From contig VJWN01000002.1 of assembly GCA_007644065.1 (NCBI GenBank), positions 2,009,831 through 2,073,830 on the forward strand: DNA of 64,000 nt. Reading direction: 5' to 3'. This document shows positions 34,188 through 45,782 of this stretch, in pieces. The notes beneath the pieces were generated by a model that did no database searches, was not told where the DNA came from, and was given only the letters and a program-made list of their open reading frames with translations. A program made the position numbers and the translations under genes. This DNA is from Margaritispora aquatica (Eukaryota; Ascomycota; Leotiomycetes; Helotiales; Discinellaceae). Each line of letters opens with the position of its first letter. Within the stretch, counting starts at the first letter, position 1.

Positions 34188-34943
34188 TCAATACTTCACC
34201 TGCACCACAGCGGCCGCCTCCTGTGCCGCCAGGATCTTCGCGATTTTATTCGACTTTCGATTCCTATGCACAATAACACAAGAGAAGATGAAAAGAATCA
34301 AGCAAGTTCCCCTATCACATCCAATGAATTAGCGCCGATCCATTCTCTCGCCTCCTCCCTCCATTTGAAACCAATAATCACAAGCGGGGAACAAGAAGCA
34401 TAAAACTCACACACAAGTCGCTAAGAACGACAATGACATCAGAGCTTGCGGATCCTCCCAACAACTACCATCACTGTTGGAGTAATGGTACCTGCCATAA
34501 TAATCATAATACCCGCTCGAATCATCCCTATACCTCCATCCGCCAGGACAATAATCGCCTACAAATGCAACGGTGAAGCTGAACATGTAGACGGCAAGGA
34601 GGGTGCCCCACGTGAGCGTGGTGATCAGGTAGAAGGAGAGGGTCCAGCCAGGTGAGAGGCGCGTGCAGGTGATCAGAATAGAGAGGAGGAGCGTGACGAG
34701 GAGGGAGACGATGGATTGTGCGAGACCCCAGTAAGCTGGATTGGTGTTAGTTATGGATTGGACGATATATACAAAATAGGTATATAAAGAAATATTGATT
34801 TGAAGAGAAGAGGAGAGCTGAGACGTACCACTCATGTGACTTAACGAACTTATTATCGTCGCGAGAAAAGCAGCGCAAAACGAGACGTGAAGATACATAA
34901 ACCCCAGGGTCCACCAAATTGGCCATCTTCGATCGCGAGCCAT
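34188..34943 (-). CDS. Small four-helix membrane protein, MARVEL-like
   Basis: Three exons, 34943-34829, 34735-34411 and 34263-34188, join in phase for 171 aa. Four hydrophobic segments are visible: WTLGFMYLHVSFCAAFLATI, AQSIVSLLVTLLLSILIT, LSFYLITTLTWGTLLAVYMF and the segment around MSLSFLATC. The loop before the last helix is Tyr/Asp/Gly-rich (RYRDDSSGYYDYYGRYHYSN), and a short basic cytosolic tail ends in an Ala/Val run. The layout of four helices with short cytosolic ends fits small fungal MARVEL-domain proteins, which sit in plasma-membrane domains or septa. No single diagnostic residue proves it. The last exon is short and its acceptor was picked by phase, so the C-terminus is the least certain part. 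Confidence 0.7.
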
Positions 34944-36978
34944 ATCTCTATCGCTGACCTCCTAGATTCGACGTTTTCCAATCTAAGAGCGAGAGCCTCA
35001 TCATCAACAGAGGTTTTCTGGTGGGACTGATGGGTGCTCTTGTAGAAGTTACGAAGTTGGGAGGATCACGATCCCTCCCTTCGCCAAGCGAGGTGGGCGT
35101 TATGCACCAGTAGTATACCCTGATTCGATGCTGGGATACAGCTACACAGCCCGTGATGAGCAACCCTTTCCTTGGGTTTGGCGGAGGTTTAATATCGAGG
35201 GAAAGCCACTGTGCTGGGAAGTCGTACCATTATACAGGAATTCATAGGCAGTCCTGGTCAACGTACCTTGGAGGATGTAAATAGCCTAATCTCTGCTCTG
35301 GTAGTTCGCCCTGCTTGTATTGCTGTTACCGCAATGGCTATGCAGATAAAAATACCTCCACACAACGAAGCTTAGTATCACAAAACTTTTGCGAATTTGT
35401 CTGACGTGTGGTACAAAATGCCAAGTTTATGTCCAACAAATATCTTTAGAAATTGCCCTTCGTTCGGCGAAATCAAGAAATTGAAATTTCTGTCTAAACC
35501 TCAAAATCTCAGAGGCATTTATCTGCATAGCAACTTGGGTCGTCGATAAGTCCACTATCTGATCCCAAATACTTAGAGGAGGTTGCTGGAACGTAACTAG
35601 GCGAGAATGGGATTGAGGGAGCGGTAGAGGTTGATTACCACTGCTAGAATTGTCCCAGGATACATGCAAGAGCATACGGAAATGGGACGAGATTCCGGGC
35701 TGCCTGTGTATATGGACTGATAGGCCGTAGATCGGCAGTCCGGTTGACCCATCAAGCTGTGAAGGTTGCGCAGAATTCAGCTCCTGTGGTTCCACCTTTT
35801 CTGTCCACTGGATGTCTTCTTAGCGTATAATAGAGATGAATATTTGGTTAGTGAAGTTTAAGATAACTCGCAGGCTCGGAGACGGTTATCAGTATTGCAG
35901 ACAGGTGCATATGTTTTAACTAGAGTGTTTATAACTCTAATGGCTAGTGTAGATGTCGCCTTGCTAGATGTTGAGTTGATGACTGGGACGATCCTTGACG
36001 AGGTTAACCTCTTGATATTAGGGTATGCGCAAGAGCACACAAACGAGACTCGAGCGACTCCAGAGCAAGCACTAATCCGAGCTGGAAGTATGGTGGTCGC
36101 AATCACAGCAGCTAAGGTGAATGTGGCACAAAATGCAGATGCATCGTCCGTATAGGCAGCTCCATCGATCCTCAATAGCAACTTTAGTATGTTAGGGGTA
36201 GATTTTCGACTCTGTCTATAACACTCGCTTGTCCTGACTGCATTTACCAGCTGCTGCCGCAAGGGAGGTAACCAAGCACTGTCGAGGATAGCATCTTAGA
36301 AATAGCCAGGTTGAATGTGATATATGGTATAGAAAGTTGAAGAACCGATATCGTTAGAAAAAGAAGTATAGCTTGAGCTTTATATAGATCGTCAAGGAGC
36401 TGCAGCTGTAGCAGGAATGTCTATGTTGACGGAGATACCTCCGTTGATAAGCAGAAATCCATCTTCTGTCTCAATTTAAATAGTTGAGCAAGTAATTTAG
36501 ACTTCTGACTATGCTCCATTCTTCTAGTCTGTCATTCTATGGGTGCAGACTAAGACATCGAGGTCTTATACTAACGCACAAATACAATGACAAACAATGC
36601 AGTAGAATAGATACCCCTAGACTCAGTATTAATATTCTCGTTCGCTGATTCTGTTTTAGTCTGGGGACGTAAGCCATCTCCGGTACAAGCCGAAAGATTG
36701 AACAATAGCCGACGATACTTTAAAGCATCCCCTTACTCAATGATGGAAGTTCCCTTCTCGAACTTGTATGTGATTGATATTTTCTATATCTACATCCTGC
36801 ATTTTCAGCGTGGTAGCTCATCGGTGGCTTCTAATCTCTCTATCGCTTACCAGAGCCATGTAGTCTGACAACGCAAAGTATGTCTTTTCCGCATCTATTG
36901 GTACGGTACGGCTGTGGTTTGGCGGAATTCACGGTTGCCAGCATGCATTTAGACCCTTGAACTTCCTTCCGCGGTTCT

Positions 36979-37003
36979 GGCCCGGCCCGGCCCGGCCCGG
37001 CCC
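36979..37003. repeat. GGCCC tandem repeat
   Basis: Five perfect copies of the 5-base unit GGCCC stand in otherwise AT-leaning sequence about 480 bases upstream of the bacterial-type helicase gene. Each unit is a potential CpG-methylation context. The repeat is too short to call an element. Confidence 0.7.
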
Positions 37004-37128
37004 TCCCACCGCAATGCAGTGGAGTGCAGTAGAGTTGCATGGCCCAGAAATGGGCGTGGCTGGTCGTGACGGATAAAATGGAAAGGGAAATGGAAAGGAG
37101 AGGTAAGGTAAGGCGATAACGCCTATTG

Positions 37129-37156
37129 CCTAAGCTGCCTAAGCTGCCTAAGCTGC
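37129..37156. repeat. CCTAAGCTG tandem repeat
   Basis: Three perfect copies of the 9-base unit CCTAAGCTG, followed by the start of a fourth. In one frame it encodes a Lys-Leu-Pro repeat, but no gene is supported there. Confidence 0.7.
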
Positions 37157-37482
37157 TTCAAGGGTCTCGATGGAAGGTTGTTCTTTCCTTCTCTTCACCT
37201 ATCTCAGTATCTTATCTTGTTCAGTTCAGTAATCAAATTTCTCAAACTATACAGTACAGTAGATCATCTAACGAAGGCTGCTATTTTGCTACTTGCGCTG
37301 GCCTGCTTCCTCTTTCTTCTTCTCTACTTTGAACCCAATGGTTAGCAAAGCTGTCTTCGAAAAACTCGCGGCATTCGTCGCTGATCGCATCAGAGCCGAT
37401 CCTGAGCAGATCGTGCTGGAGAAGCTCGAAATCACGCGCAAGAAGTATCCTGTTAACAAAGCTCGAGGAAGTAGCAAAAAGT

Positions 37483-39246
37483 ATGATGAAATTGGCACGC
37501 CTTGAATTTTCCCAAACAGCCGTTACAACGTGGAAGACTCATGACGAGAAACATGGCAATTGGCCTGTCGTGTATATATTGGACGACGGCAATGGCGCCG
37601 CGCACGCCAATTCGAACACGCCAAGGGACATTTACGTTGGAGAGACGATCAATGCCGCTAATCGAATGCATCAGCATCTCAATACGCCTGCGAAACAGCA
37701 CCTCAAAAACATTCGTGTCATCATCGATGAGAGATTCAACAAGTCTGTCTGCCTTGACTTGGAGTCTTACCTTATCAAAATGTTGGCCGGCGACGGTGCC
37801 AATCGGGTGCTCAACCGGAATAACGGCATTACAGAAACGCAGTACTATCAATGTGAGATGTACCGCGAGGGTTTTCACAATATCTTCGAACAACTAAAAG
37901 CGGAGGGCGTCTTTACACGAAGTATTCCCGAAATCGAAAATAGCGACCTTTTCAAGTTGTCGCCATTCAAAGCACTGACGGAAGATCAAGCCAACTCGGT
38001 GGAGGAAATCGTCAGTGGGTTGCTTATTGATATCGAGAGAGGCAGCAAAAGCACGATCGTCATCCAAGGCGATCCAGGCACCGGCAAGACGGTCATGGCC
38101 ATATACATAATCAAGCTACTTATTGACATCAAGACATTTACTTCACTAGAAGATCTGGATAGCGACTTACAGTTCTCTAATTTCTTTACCGAGAGGAACC
38201 AACGGCTACTTCATGATCTCCGCATTGGCCTAGTGGTGCCCCAGCAATCATTACGAAAGTCTATCAAGATGGTCTTCAAGAAAACGCCTGGGCTTGAACC
38301 CTCAATGGTCATGGACCCTTTCAAAGTTGGAGAAGCAGAGGGAATTTTCGACCTCCTGTTGGTTGATGAAACCCATCGGCTTAATCAACGTGCCAATCAA
38401 GCAGGGGCAATCCTTAACACCAAGTTCGCAACCATCACGAGCGAGCTCTTTGGCAGCGACGATAAAAGCAAGACCCAACTTGATTGGATACGGACGAAGA
38501 GTCGACATCGAATATTCCTCTTAGATGCGGCGCAGAGTGTTCGACCAGCTGATCTGCCCACAGAGCTGTTGTCAGGTCTAGTAGCCGACACTCGTGCTTC
38601 GGGACGGCATTTTCAACTTCGGACTCAGATGCGTGTCAAAGCAGGATCCGATTTTGTGTCCTACGTTCGTTGCATTCTTGATCCTCATCCTCTTTCGCAT
38701 CCAAGAGTGAGACAGGATTTTGGAGAATATGATTTTCGCTTGTTTGACAGCGTTGCACACATGCGAGACCAAATTTTCCAACGTAATGCTGAAGTAGGCC
38801 TTTCACGGATGGTCGCTGGTTTTGCATGGCCGTGGAAGAGCAAAAAGGATAGGAACGAGATCGACATAGAAATTGGCCAGACGCAGCTCCGCTGGAACAG
38901 CGTCATCGCTGACTGGATTGCTTCTAGCAAAGCACTCGAGGAAGTAGGATCAATCCATACGGTTCAGGGTTACGATCTGAACTATATTGGTGTTATTATT
39001 GGTCTTGATCTGCGATTCGACCCTGAACGGAGGGGTCTTTTAATTGATCGCAAATCGTACTTTGATAAGAAGGGCAAGGAGAACAACCCCGTTCTCGGCA
39101 GGAAGTATTCGGATGATGACTTGCTGCGATTCATCACACAGATCTATGCGGTGCTCATGACACGTGGTATCCGTGGAATGTATGTTTATGCATGCGATCC
39201 TGGGTTGAGGGAGTATCTCAAAGTTTTCATCCCTACACGGTCCTAA
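37483..39246 (+). CDS. GIY-YIG nuclease fused to DUF2075 (Schlafen-like) helicase
   Basis: Intronless frame of 587 aa with bacterial domain architecture. The GIY-YIG part spans about 25-135: WPVVYIL, then DIYVGETINAANRMHQHL with the conserved Arg, and LDLESYLIK carrying the metal-binding Glu. The DUF2075 P-loop helicase part spans about 160-587: Walker A QGDPGTGKT (about 196-204), Walker B LLLVDETHRL (about 290-299), FLLDAAQSVRP, LRTQMR and GSIHTVQGYDLNYIGVIIG. All key residues are intact, so the gene looks functional rather than decayed. Bacterial relatives are thought to act in defence or nucleic-acid processing; the fungal role is unknown. A 48-codon open frame (37338 onward) precedes it in another frame. 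A 50-nt GT-AG intron from about 37470 would fuse that segment on, but it would remove the family-like first residues. Confidence 0.88.
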   Translation: MMKLARLEFSQTAVTTWKTHDEKHGNWPVVYILDDGNGAAHANSNTPRDIYVGETINAANRMHQHLNTPAKQHLKNIRVIIDERFNKSVCLDLESYLIKMLAGDGANRVLNRNNGITETQYYQCEMYREGFHNIFEQLKAEGVFTRSIPEIENSDLFKLSPFKALTEDQANSVEEIVSGLLIDIERGSKSTIVIQGDPGTGKTVMAIYIIKLLIDIKTFTSLEDLDSDLQFSNFFTERNQRLLHDLRIGLVVPQQSLRKSIKMVFKKTPGLEPSMVMDPFKVGEAEGIFDLLLVDETHRLNQRANQAGAILNTKFATITSELFGSDDKSKTQLDWIRTKSRHRIFLLDAAQSVRPADLPTELLSGLVADTRASGRHFQLRTQMRVKAGSDFVSYVRCILDPHPLSHPRVRQDFGEYDFRLFDSVAHMRDQIFQRNAEVGLSRMVAGFAWPWKSKKDRNEIDIEIGQTQLRWNSVIADWIASSKALEEVGSIHTVQGYDLNYIGVIIGLDLRFDPERRGLLIDRKSYFDKKGKENNPVLGRKYSDDDLLRFITQIYAVLMTRGIRGMYVYACDPGLREYLKVFIPTRS

Positions 39247-40166
39247 TATTATAGCATAAGTGATCAACAGCGCAATTAGGACTAAGGCAGTCTCAACTCG
39301 TTCTTTGGCTTGGAGAGCTAAGTCCTAGGTGAAATTAAGTGAGCGCGGACAAGATAAGAATAAGAATAGGCCAGAGCGTGGACCTCCATGAGTAGCCTGT
39401 GGCCAAGATGAAAAGAAGTTGAAACCGGTGAATTTAGTTATATAGACAGGATGACAGTTACACTCAGGGCACTTAGGGGAGTTGATTGAGCCGAGGGTGA
39501 GCCGAGGGTGATTAGCGTCTAAGCAAGAGCAGCAAGCTTACTAACTCTATACGGAACTCAAGAAGAAGAAATTTGATTTATGATACCACGGTATTCTCAA
39601 AATGATGTCTAGCAAAGAGACCACCTAGAACTATAGGCATGCTCATTAGATAGGATGTTCGAAATTCCCAACTGGTGAAAAGAAACAGATCCAAGCAGTG
39701 AATAAAGCAAACAATGAGAGCGGACTTCCGAAGCAAAGTGCTAGATATGTAGTATCTAAGGCTTGTTATCTTTATGAGAGACACATTCAGACTTGCGGGA
39801 TCGAGAAATTCATGGTAGTAATTTGGGACAATAGCATTGAAGGAAAGCATTGAAGGAAAGCAATGAAGTTTGAACAGAAGCGATGTTACGATTTGGAGCC
39901 TAAGGCAGGGATGTTGGTGTCATATGACTGTGATCACTTCGTGATAGCCTCGGAATTTCCGCTTTAGGCAAGTCGTGAAATGCAAAAAAGTCCAAGAAGC
40001 GCTCAAAGCTATTTGCCATTCACCCTCCATCGTCGATTTACGTTTCCTCCATTGCATCTCTTCAGGTTGGCAATGTTGAGAATTATGCTGTAGCTGCGCA
40101 CGGGAACGAAGTCAAGGTCGATGAAAATGTTCTGAATAGTGGCAGTGAAGGAGTAGCATCGAGGAT
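39247..40166. other. Gene-poor region downstream of the helicase gene
   Basis: No supported gene. It contains a doubled AGCCGAGGGTG unit (about 39490-39512) and a doubled ATTGAAGGAAAGC unit (about 39836-39862). Confidence 0.5.
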
Positions 40167-40385
40167 ATGGCCAAGGACGATGGTAGCAAGGCAAAGAGCG
40201 AATCCTCCACAGAAAAATACGAACCGGACCCTTTCGATACTTTCAAACCCAAGGCGACAAAGCTTTGCCATGAAATCGGCTATGGAGACCCAAGCGAAAT
40301 CGAAAGAATGGAAGGAGGAGCAGACAATAGAGTGATTAAGTTGAGATTTAGGTTCGAGCCGTCCAAGGATTGTGTGCTAAGATGA
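40167..40385 (+). pseudogene. Truncated APH-fold phosphotransferase fragment
   Basis: 72 codons from ATG 40167 to TGA. After a charged leader, the segment from DPFDTFKPKATKLCHEIGYG through PSEIERMEGGADNRVIKL matches the N-terminus of fungal aminoglycoside-phosphotransferase-like (APH) proteins, which have a kinase fold. The homologous region stops where the beta-sheet of the N-lobe should continue, and downstream sequence is AT-rich with no kinase motifs. It closely resembles residues 77-123 of the decayed copy about 1.3 kb downstream, so the two look like remnants of one duplicated gene. Confidence 0.65.
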
Positions 40386-41232
40386 GGTTCGATGCGAACT
40401 AATTAGTCAAACCGCAATGGAAATCATTGATACATCAATTTATTTCTCCAATGGGTGTGTTTGATAGTACGCGCTTAGACTTACAAGATCAAAACCCTGC
40501 CCAGACATCTTCCATAAAAGTCACTTCGCCATATTTTTATAACATTGACAAATAGTGGTTGCCAAAACGGTTTTTAATAAACTAACTGAATCCATTTTAT
40601 GGAGAAACAAAATTTTACGGAGAATAAGTGAATCTCCACCTACGATGATTACCCTGATCTCGCCATCCAGATCACAAGGTGTGGGATTTCATTGGAGATT
40701 TAAAGCTTATCCGACATTTAAAGAGGGATTGATTGAAGAATGTGAATCTCTCTTTCTAAGATATCAGATCCTCTAAGAACAGGCTTGCTGCTTGCTGATA
40801 GTGCAAATTCTGTATTTAAGGGTAATATTTCGGACATTACGAAAATTCAGATGGATATTAACAAGCCTCGCTTACCTCACATAGCCATTTCTCGGTGCCC
40901 CTCAATCAAGTATTGTTTTTAATTATGCATAGAAGGTAGAACTAGAAAGAGTATTTGATTTCAATACTGCTAGACGCCAAGAAGAGACAGGATCTCTCCG
41001 ATACGGTGTTTGTACCTGCCACTCTTGATTTTGCACCATTTTCAATTGAAGTAAACTCCAGTTCTAATCATCCAATCGTGACTACCTCACAATCTGTTTC
41101 CGTGTTTCCATCGCTCCTTATCATTCAAGAAACTCACAATCACTTTAATCACGGCAGAAATCATCAAGAATATTGCTTTCACGGCTCAGTCTTTCAGCAA
41201 TATACTCTTTCAACCACGCATTGTCTACCGCA
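40386..41232. other. AT-rich spacer between APH remnants
   Basis: Low-complexity, AT-rich sequence with short open frames (40555-40776 and 40955-41275 plus) that have no recognisable features. It may include further eroded coding sequence. Confidence 0.45.
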
Positions 41233-42434
41233 ATGCCCAACTCTTCGGATGCCTCAAAAGAAGACGATGTTGTGACAGCAATTAGAGTTACGAATGATAC
41301 AAATTGATCACCATCCTCTCGAACATCTGATCATGTACCCTCAAATGCACCTAACAACTCAAGCTCACCGACCGATCAACCATCGAACGAAATAGTCGGC
41401 TCAACCGATACCAATATTAAAGACACGGACGCAGCAGTATTTTCTGACGGTTCAAGTTCATATACGGACACGTATTGCCAAGAGCATTTCAGTACCTTCA
41501 AAAACAAGATATTCGAGCTCTGTCATGAAATTGGTCTAGCAGAGCCATATGTGATCGAGGCCATGAAGATGAAGGGTGGCTTGAATAACAGACTCTTCAG
41601 TGTTTGACTCCCATCTGTAAACAAGAGTTATTTCATTCGAGTCCGTAGAAGCGAAACGATTCAAGCCGCCTATGAAGTCGACATCGAGCCGATGTTCTGC
41701 ATTTTCTCGCAGGAATTAAACTATTTCCCGTTCTAGCAATGATTGCCTAAGATTTAACAATACATAATAGCATCAAATTACAATATCCCATCCTTGAACG
41801 AGCTCCTGGACGTCTAATTCCAGACACATACACTACGTTACCTCTCATCAATAAGCTGGAGATTACAGGACATGATGCCAAGCGGTGTATACAACTCGAG
41901 AGTATCAAGTTTCCAAGAACAGGAAGACTAGTCGGAACTGGGAATCGTTCCAAGTCCTCCCCTAGAAAGATTTATAAATCCTCAGCCGGCGACATCGGCA
42001 TTGCTAGATTTCGAATGGATGAAAGTCGAGACTATCTTCTCATGGACCCATGCATATCATTCACTAAATTCTTTACTTACTTACTTAACACCCGGAAATC
42101 AAGGGATGTAGCATAGCCTGAATTTTCGACAATGTGCTACCGGTTGAAGTTAATCGCGAAACAAATGGCAGGAATTGGTGTTGTTCGCCCGTCGGATCTA
42201 TCCAATGCGCTTTGGCATTGGGATCTCTCACTTCATAACATTCTACTACACAAAGTCATGGTCAAACCCAGAAACCATAAAGCTACGTTTAGTATAGCTC
42301 AGAAAGACTCGATCGATCCTGCACCTTATAGCAACACAAGTCTTCAGTCCCAGCGACAGACTTCGTCACCTTTCAACGACAAATCTAATGACAATGAGAG
42401 GCAAATCAATATTATCAGAGTTGATGTAGAATAG
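41233..42434 (+). pseudogene. Decayed APH-fold phosphotransferase
   Basis: One plus frame starting at ATG 41233 (MPNSSDASKEDDVV) reads on through a TGA at 41305 and another at 41605. Between them it gives a Ser-rich leader and then FSTFKNKIFELCHEIGLAEP with EAMKMKGGLNNRLF, the APH N-lobe pattern; FIRVRRSETIQ follows the second stop. After a frame change, 41753-41960 encodes LQYPILERAPGRLIPDTY and LESIKFPRTGRLVG, matching the mid-region. 42132-42260 encodes ALWHWDLSLHNILLHK, matching the catalytic HxDxxxxN loop as HWDLSLHN. Two stops and at least one frame break make it non-functional. Both stops could derive from CGA by C-to-T change. Confidence 0.75.
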
Positions 42435-43899
42435 CTACAACACCTAAGTCATTTGTTAGCACGGCGTATCCTACTTTAGTTCAAATTTGGTCTTGTTTCG
42501 TTGAAGGGATGACATGACGAGAGTGGAAAGGGGGCCAAGCGAGCTTAACGGGGTAAGGTGGCGGGTAGATAGTTGATAAGTTTGATGATGCACGATAACT
42601 TGAGCAGCACATTCAATAGGAGCCGTATTGCGTTTAGTATGTAGTTATATGGTATGGACTCACGCAGATCAAGGATCAAGGCGAGAAGAAGGAATAAGGC
42701 TGGAAGGAAAAGGGATGCCGCCGTTCTAATTTTGAAGCTTACAAAGAGAAACTTGGTGGAGACACTTGGTAGAGATGCGCTAGGGGGAAGCTCACAAACG
42801 TCGGATTGGACAAGAGACACGAGAACAGCAGATAATAACAATCATGCGAGAGTAGCATGAAGAAGGTGGATCTGATATCCATCGTGCAGGTAGACAAATC
42901 TTAGGCGAGCTGGAATCTAGATTGGGGAAGCACGGGTCCACCTGCGAATGGTTCAATGGAGGATTGTGCATTTACATAGCCTAACCATTTACTCTTTGGC
43001 AATCTGTTTAAGAATCCGAGATGATGCCGTTGCAGCCAAAGTCAAGTTCCAAGTGGTGAGTAAAGCCGAGTCCCATCTCTTTCGAGGCAAGACCCGCCCT
43101 CGCCTCCCTCTTGCTTCCCTCATACCAGTATATACCCTCTAAAACACACAAAAGAATACAATACGGCAGGAGAAAGCCATGTGCGATATGACAAGAGAAG
43201 AATGAAGGCATTTATAATACAAGAAAGAAACCCACAACTTTTCCCCACAAATGAACAACATACGGACATGCGAAATATTCAGATAACGAATCCTCGAGCG
43301 CTAAGATCTATTATACGGTATCTGAGTGCTTAGTGGAGAGATGTGCAATGTATTGTAGCAGCAAGGCTAGACAGGTAGGTACATATGACGAGCACTTGAA
43401 CAGTAAAAACAATCCACCTGAAGCGAGTTTGCTGCACGGGAAAAGGAAGCGAGTCGCACGCCGACGACAAGTGTTCAGCGGAAAAGTATTAGCAGCAGCA
43501 TGGTTATATATCAGATATGTCAGGCAAGGCTAAAGGCCTATGAGGTCTAACATTAGATCCCAAAGCGAAAGCCGGCTGAAACCACGGGAATCATGCTAAT
43601 CACTTGACCTTAACGCTTGGTATTATAAGGTACCTTGTCACCTTGAACTTGACCTTACACATTCGCGAGAAGAAGTTTAATTATGAAGGAACAAAGTAAC
43701 ATTACAAAGGGAATAAATCGCCGCTATAGCTGATAAAGCTGAACACCTTGAGGTTTTCGTTTTCCAACCCCACCAAAGAAAACCCAAACGCCAATGCTAT
43801 GCCCAACCCAAGCTAAACACCTAACCCCATAATTACAAATTCGCTCTTCCCACTTCACACCTGCCAGCTTCCTATTTCTCAATATGTACAGCCCAACGC
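42435..43899. other. Gene-poor region
   Basis: About 1.5 kb with no supported gene. Short open frames at 42545-42841 minus, 42654-42860 plus, 42948-43142 plus and 43333-43533 plus have no motifs. The last part is the 3' side of the RMD1 gene. Confidence 0.5.
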
Positions 43900-45782
43900 T
43901 CACAAAAGCTCCGTCTCACCAATCTTGGGGCTTACGAACTCTGCACCACAGATCGCCTGAAGCTGAGGTGCGCTGAAATCCTTGCTCGTCCAATTCCTCG
44001 CCATATTTACCACGGGGACAGGTCGCTCACCTTTACCTTTCTCTAATAATATAAACCGCAGTCCCACTTCGGTCACTGTGACGGCTATACTGATGACGAT
44101 GAGAATGATGACAATCCAGGTGATGGTGCTCATTTTGGTGTCTGCTATACTGTCGCTCAAGATCTCGGCAAGTTCTAGGAAGACTCTGCAGCGCTCGTTG
44201 AGGACTTTGATGCGGGGTGTGATTTCTAGATACTCTCTGATGGCGAAGTAGAGGGGATGGAGTGTGGGTTCTGAGTCCCAGAAGAAATTGGGAACGTCAA
44301 GGATGTTAGATGCTAGGTGCTGTCAGATTTTGATCATGGCTGAAGAGCGAAATATAGACTTACAGAGATTGACATCGACGCGACTCTTGAAAAGCCGTCC
44401 GAGAATCTTGACAATTTCTTTCCTTGACATTCCTAGCTGACCTGTGAGAGCGAGATGCTTTGGCACATGCTGAGCATCCAACATGGTTTGAGACATCTTC
44501 TCTTCGAAAAAGCTCAATTTCGTGCTTTGAGAAATAGCATGGCTCATAGCAAGCTTGATCATATGATCGCCGCTTCGAAGTGTAATCATATCATTAAACA
44601 CTCTAGGTCTTTCAACCAAGGGGCTGTATTCGAAATGGAGCTCTTCCGTCTCGAAGTCATCTTCCTCGACCGGCCTCACCATCAATGAAACCCCAGTCTC
44701 ATGCTCCGAGAAACTCAAATCGGCCAGAATATCCTTCTCTTGGCGTTCGGAAAAATTCCAGAATACCACAACACCATAAGAGAAGACAAACATCTCTGCG
44801 AAAGTGGTAGCGTCTGGCGCAATTCGGTTCGGACTGTCTCCGCGACGACCTTGTGCAAGCACTCGTGTCTCTTCTCGGGCCCGACGACTATCATCCAATC
44901 TTCTCTCTCTGTTCTCCTCACTCTCATCATTTCGAGGCATATCCTCTCCATATCGAACACCATAAGTATCTGTGTCTTCGAAGTACCCCTCATGATAATT
45001 CCGTTGCTCATTCCTCTCAATCTCTTCGTCCAGGACTGCCTTCCCACCAGGGCTCTTCAACACAGGACTACTCCTGACCCTAAAGCCTTCCAATCCTGGT
45101 TGTAATGGTAGATGATATACCGTGTATAAACAATCATCGTAAAGTTTCGTCTTGGCACCATGTGTATCCTTCACAAAAGCCGCCGTCGCCTTAAGCCGAT
45201 ATCCTTGAGCCGTGCAATACGCCGTAACTCTCGCCAGCTTCTCTGCTCTCTGTGCCTTGGGCAATCGCTCTGCATAACTCTTCCCACGAATGCCACCCCT
45301 CTTCTTCAGAACATCCATCTCCTCATTCCTCGGCGGGCCATCCGGGGCATCGAGTCCGAAATTTGCCAACCCATCCTCATCCTCGTCTTCCTTCTCATTG
45401 ACGGTCTCAGGAATCAGAACCAGCTTCTCGCTGACCTTCGTGCTTCGTCCCGGAGCAGCTTGCTGCGCTATGCGCGTTCCTGGTTTTTGTGGTGCTGGAC
45501 GCTGCGAGGCTGGAGGAGGTCTTCGTCCTGGTGGACCCCGCGCTTGACCAGAGGGGATCTCGGAGGCATATTGGAGGACGTTATCGACTGAGATGAAGCG
45601 TGTGGGCATGCGATTGCGAATTGCACCTTGATTGCCGGGTAACTGACGTTGTGAGTTACCTCTGGTCACGGAAGGGCGTTCTCGAGAGTCAGTGACCTGC
45701 TTTGGTCAGTTCATGCATCGCAGATCGTGCAGATGTCTCTTACCAAGACTGAAGGACCTCTTTTTCCAGTGGTGGTTGCCAT
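43900..45782 (-). CDS. RMD1/DUF155 family membrane protein
   Basis: Relative of yeast Rmd1/Rmd8 and human RMND1 (mitochondrial); yeast members were found in meiosis screens, and the S. pombe relative Sif2 as a Sad1 interactor. Three exons, 45782-45744, 45696-44364 and 44312-43900, join in phase for 594 aa. A disordered Pro/Arg/Gln-rich N-terminal third is followed by the DUF155 domain. This begins at about 150 with KLARVTAYCTAQGYRL and includes FAEMFVFSYGVVVFWNFSERQE, the acidic DDFETEELHFEYSP and ITLRSGDHMIKLAMSHAISQ. It continues across the last intron with SNILDVPNFFWDSEPTLHPLY and REYLEITPRIKVLNERCRVF. A C-terminal transmembrane helix (TWIVIILIVISIAVTV) and a short tail end it. The start gives an MATTTGKRGPSVL first exon, chosen by phase. 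Confidence 0.93.

Larger units (their letters stand above)
34944..37482. other. Gene-poor, repeat-bearing region
   Basis: About 2.5 kb with no recognised gene. Minus-strand open frames at 35427-35795 (122 codons) and 35858-36262 (134 codons), and the plus frame 35895-36155, show no domain. The sequence from 36150 to 36850 is AT-rich. It contains a CCCGG tandem repeat (36979-37003) and a TAAGCTGCC tandem repeat (37129-37156). The last 145 bases, from an ATG at 37338, form an open frame that may be part of the next gene. Confidence 0.45.

Noticed and set aside
35427..36262. Two minus-strand frames of 122 and 134 codons in the island
   Set aside because: No conserved motif, and the plus strand is open too (35895-36155). 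They could be eroded gene parts but cannot be supported.
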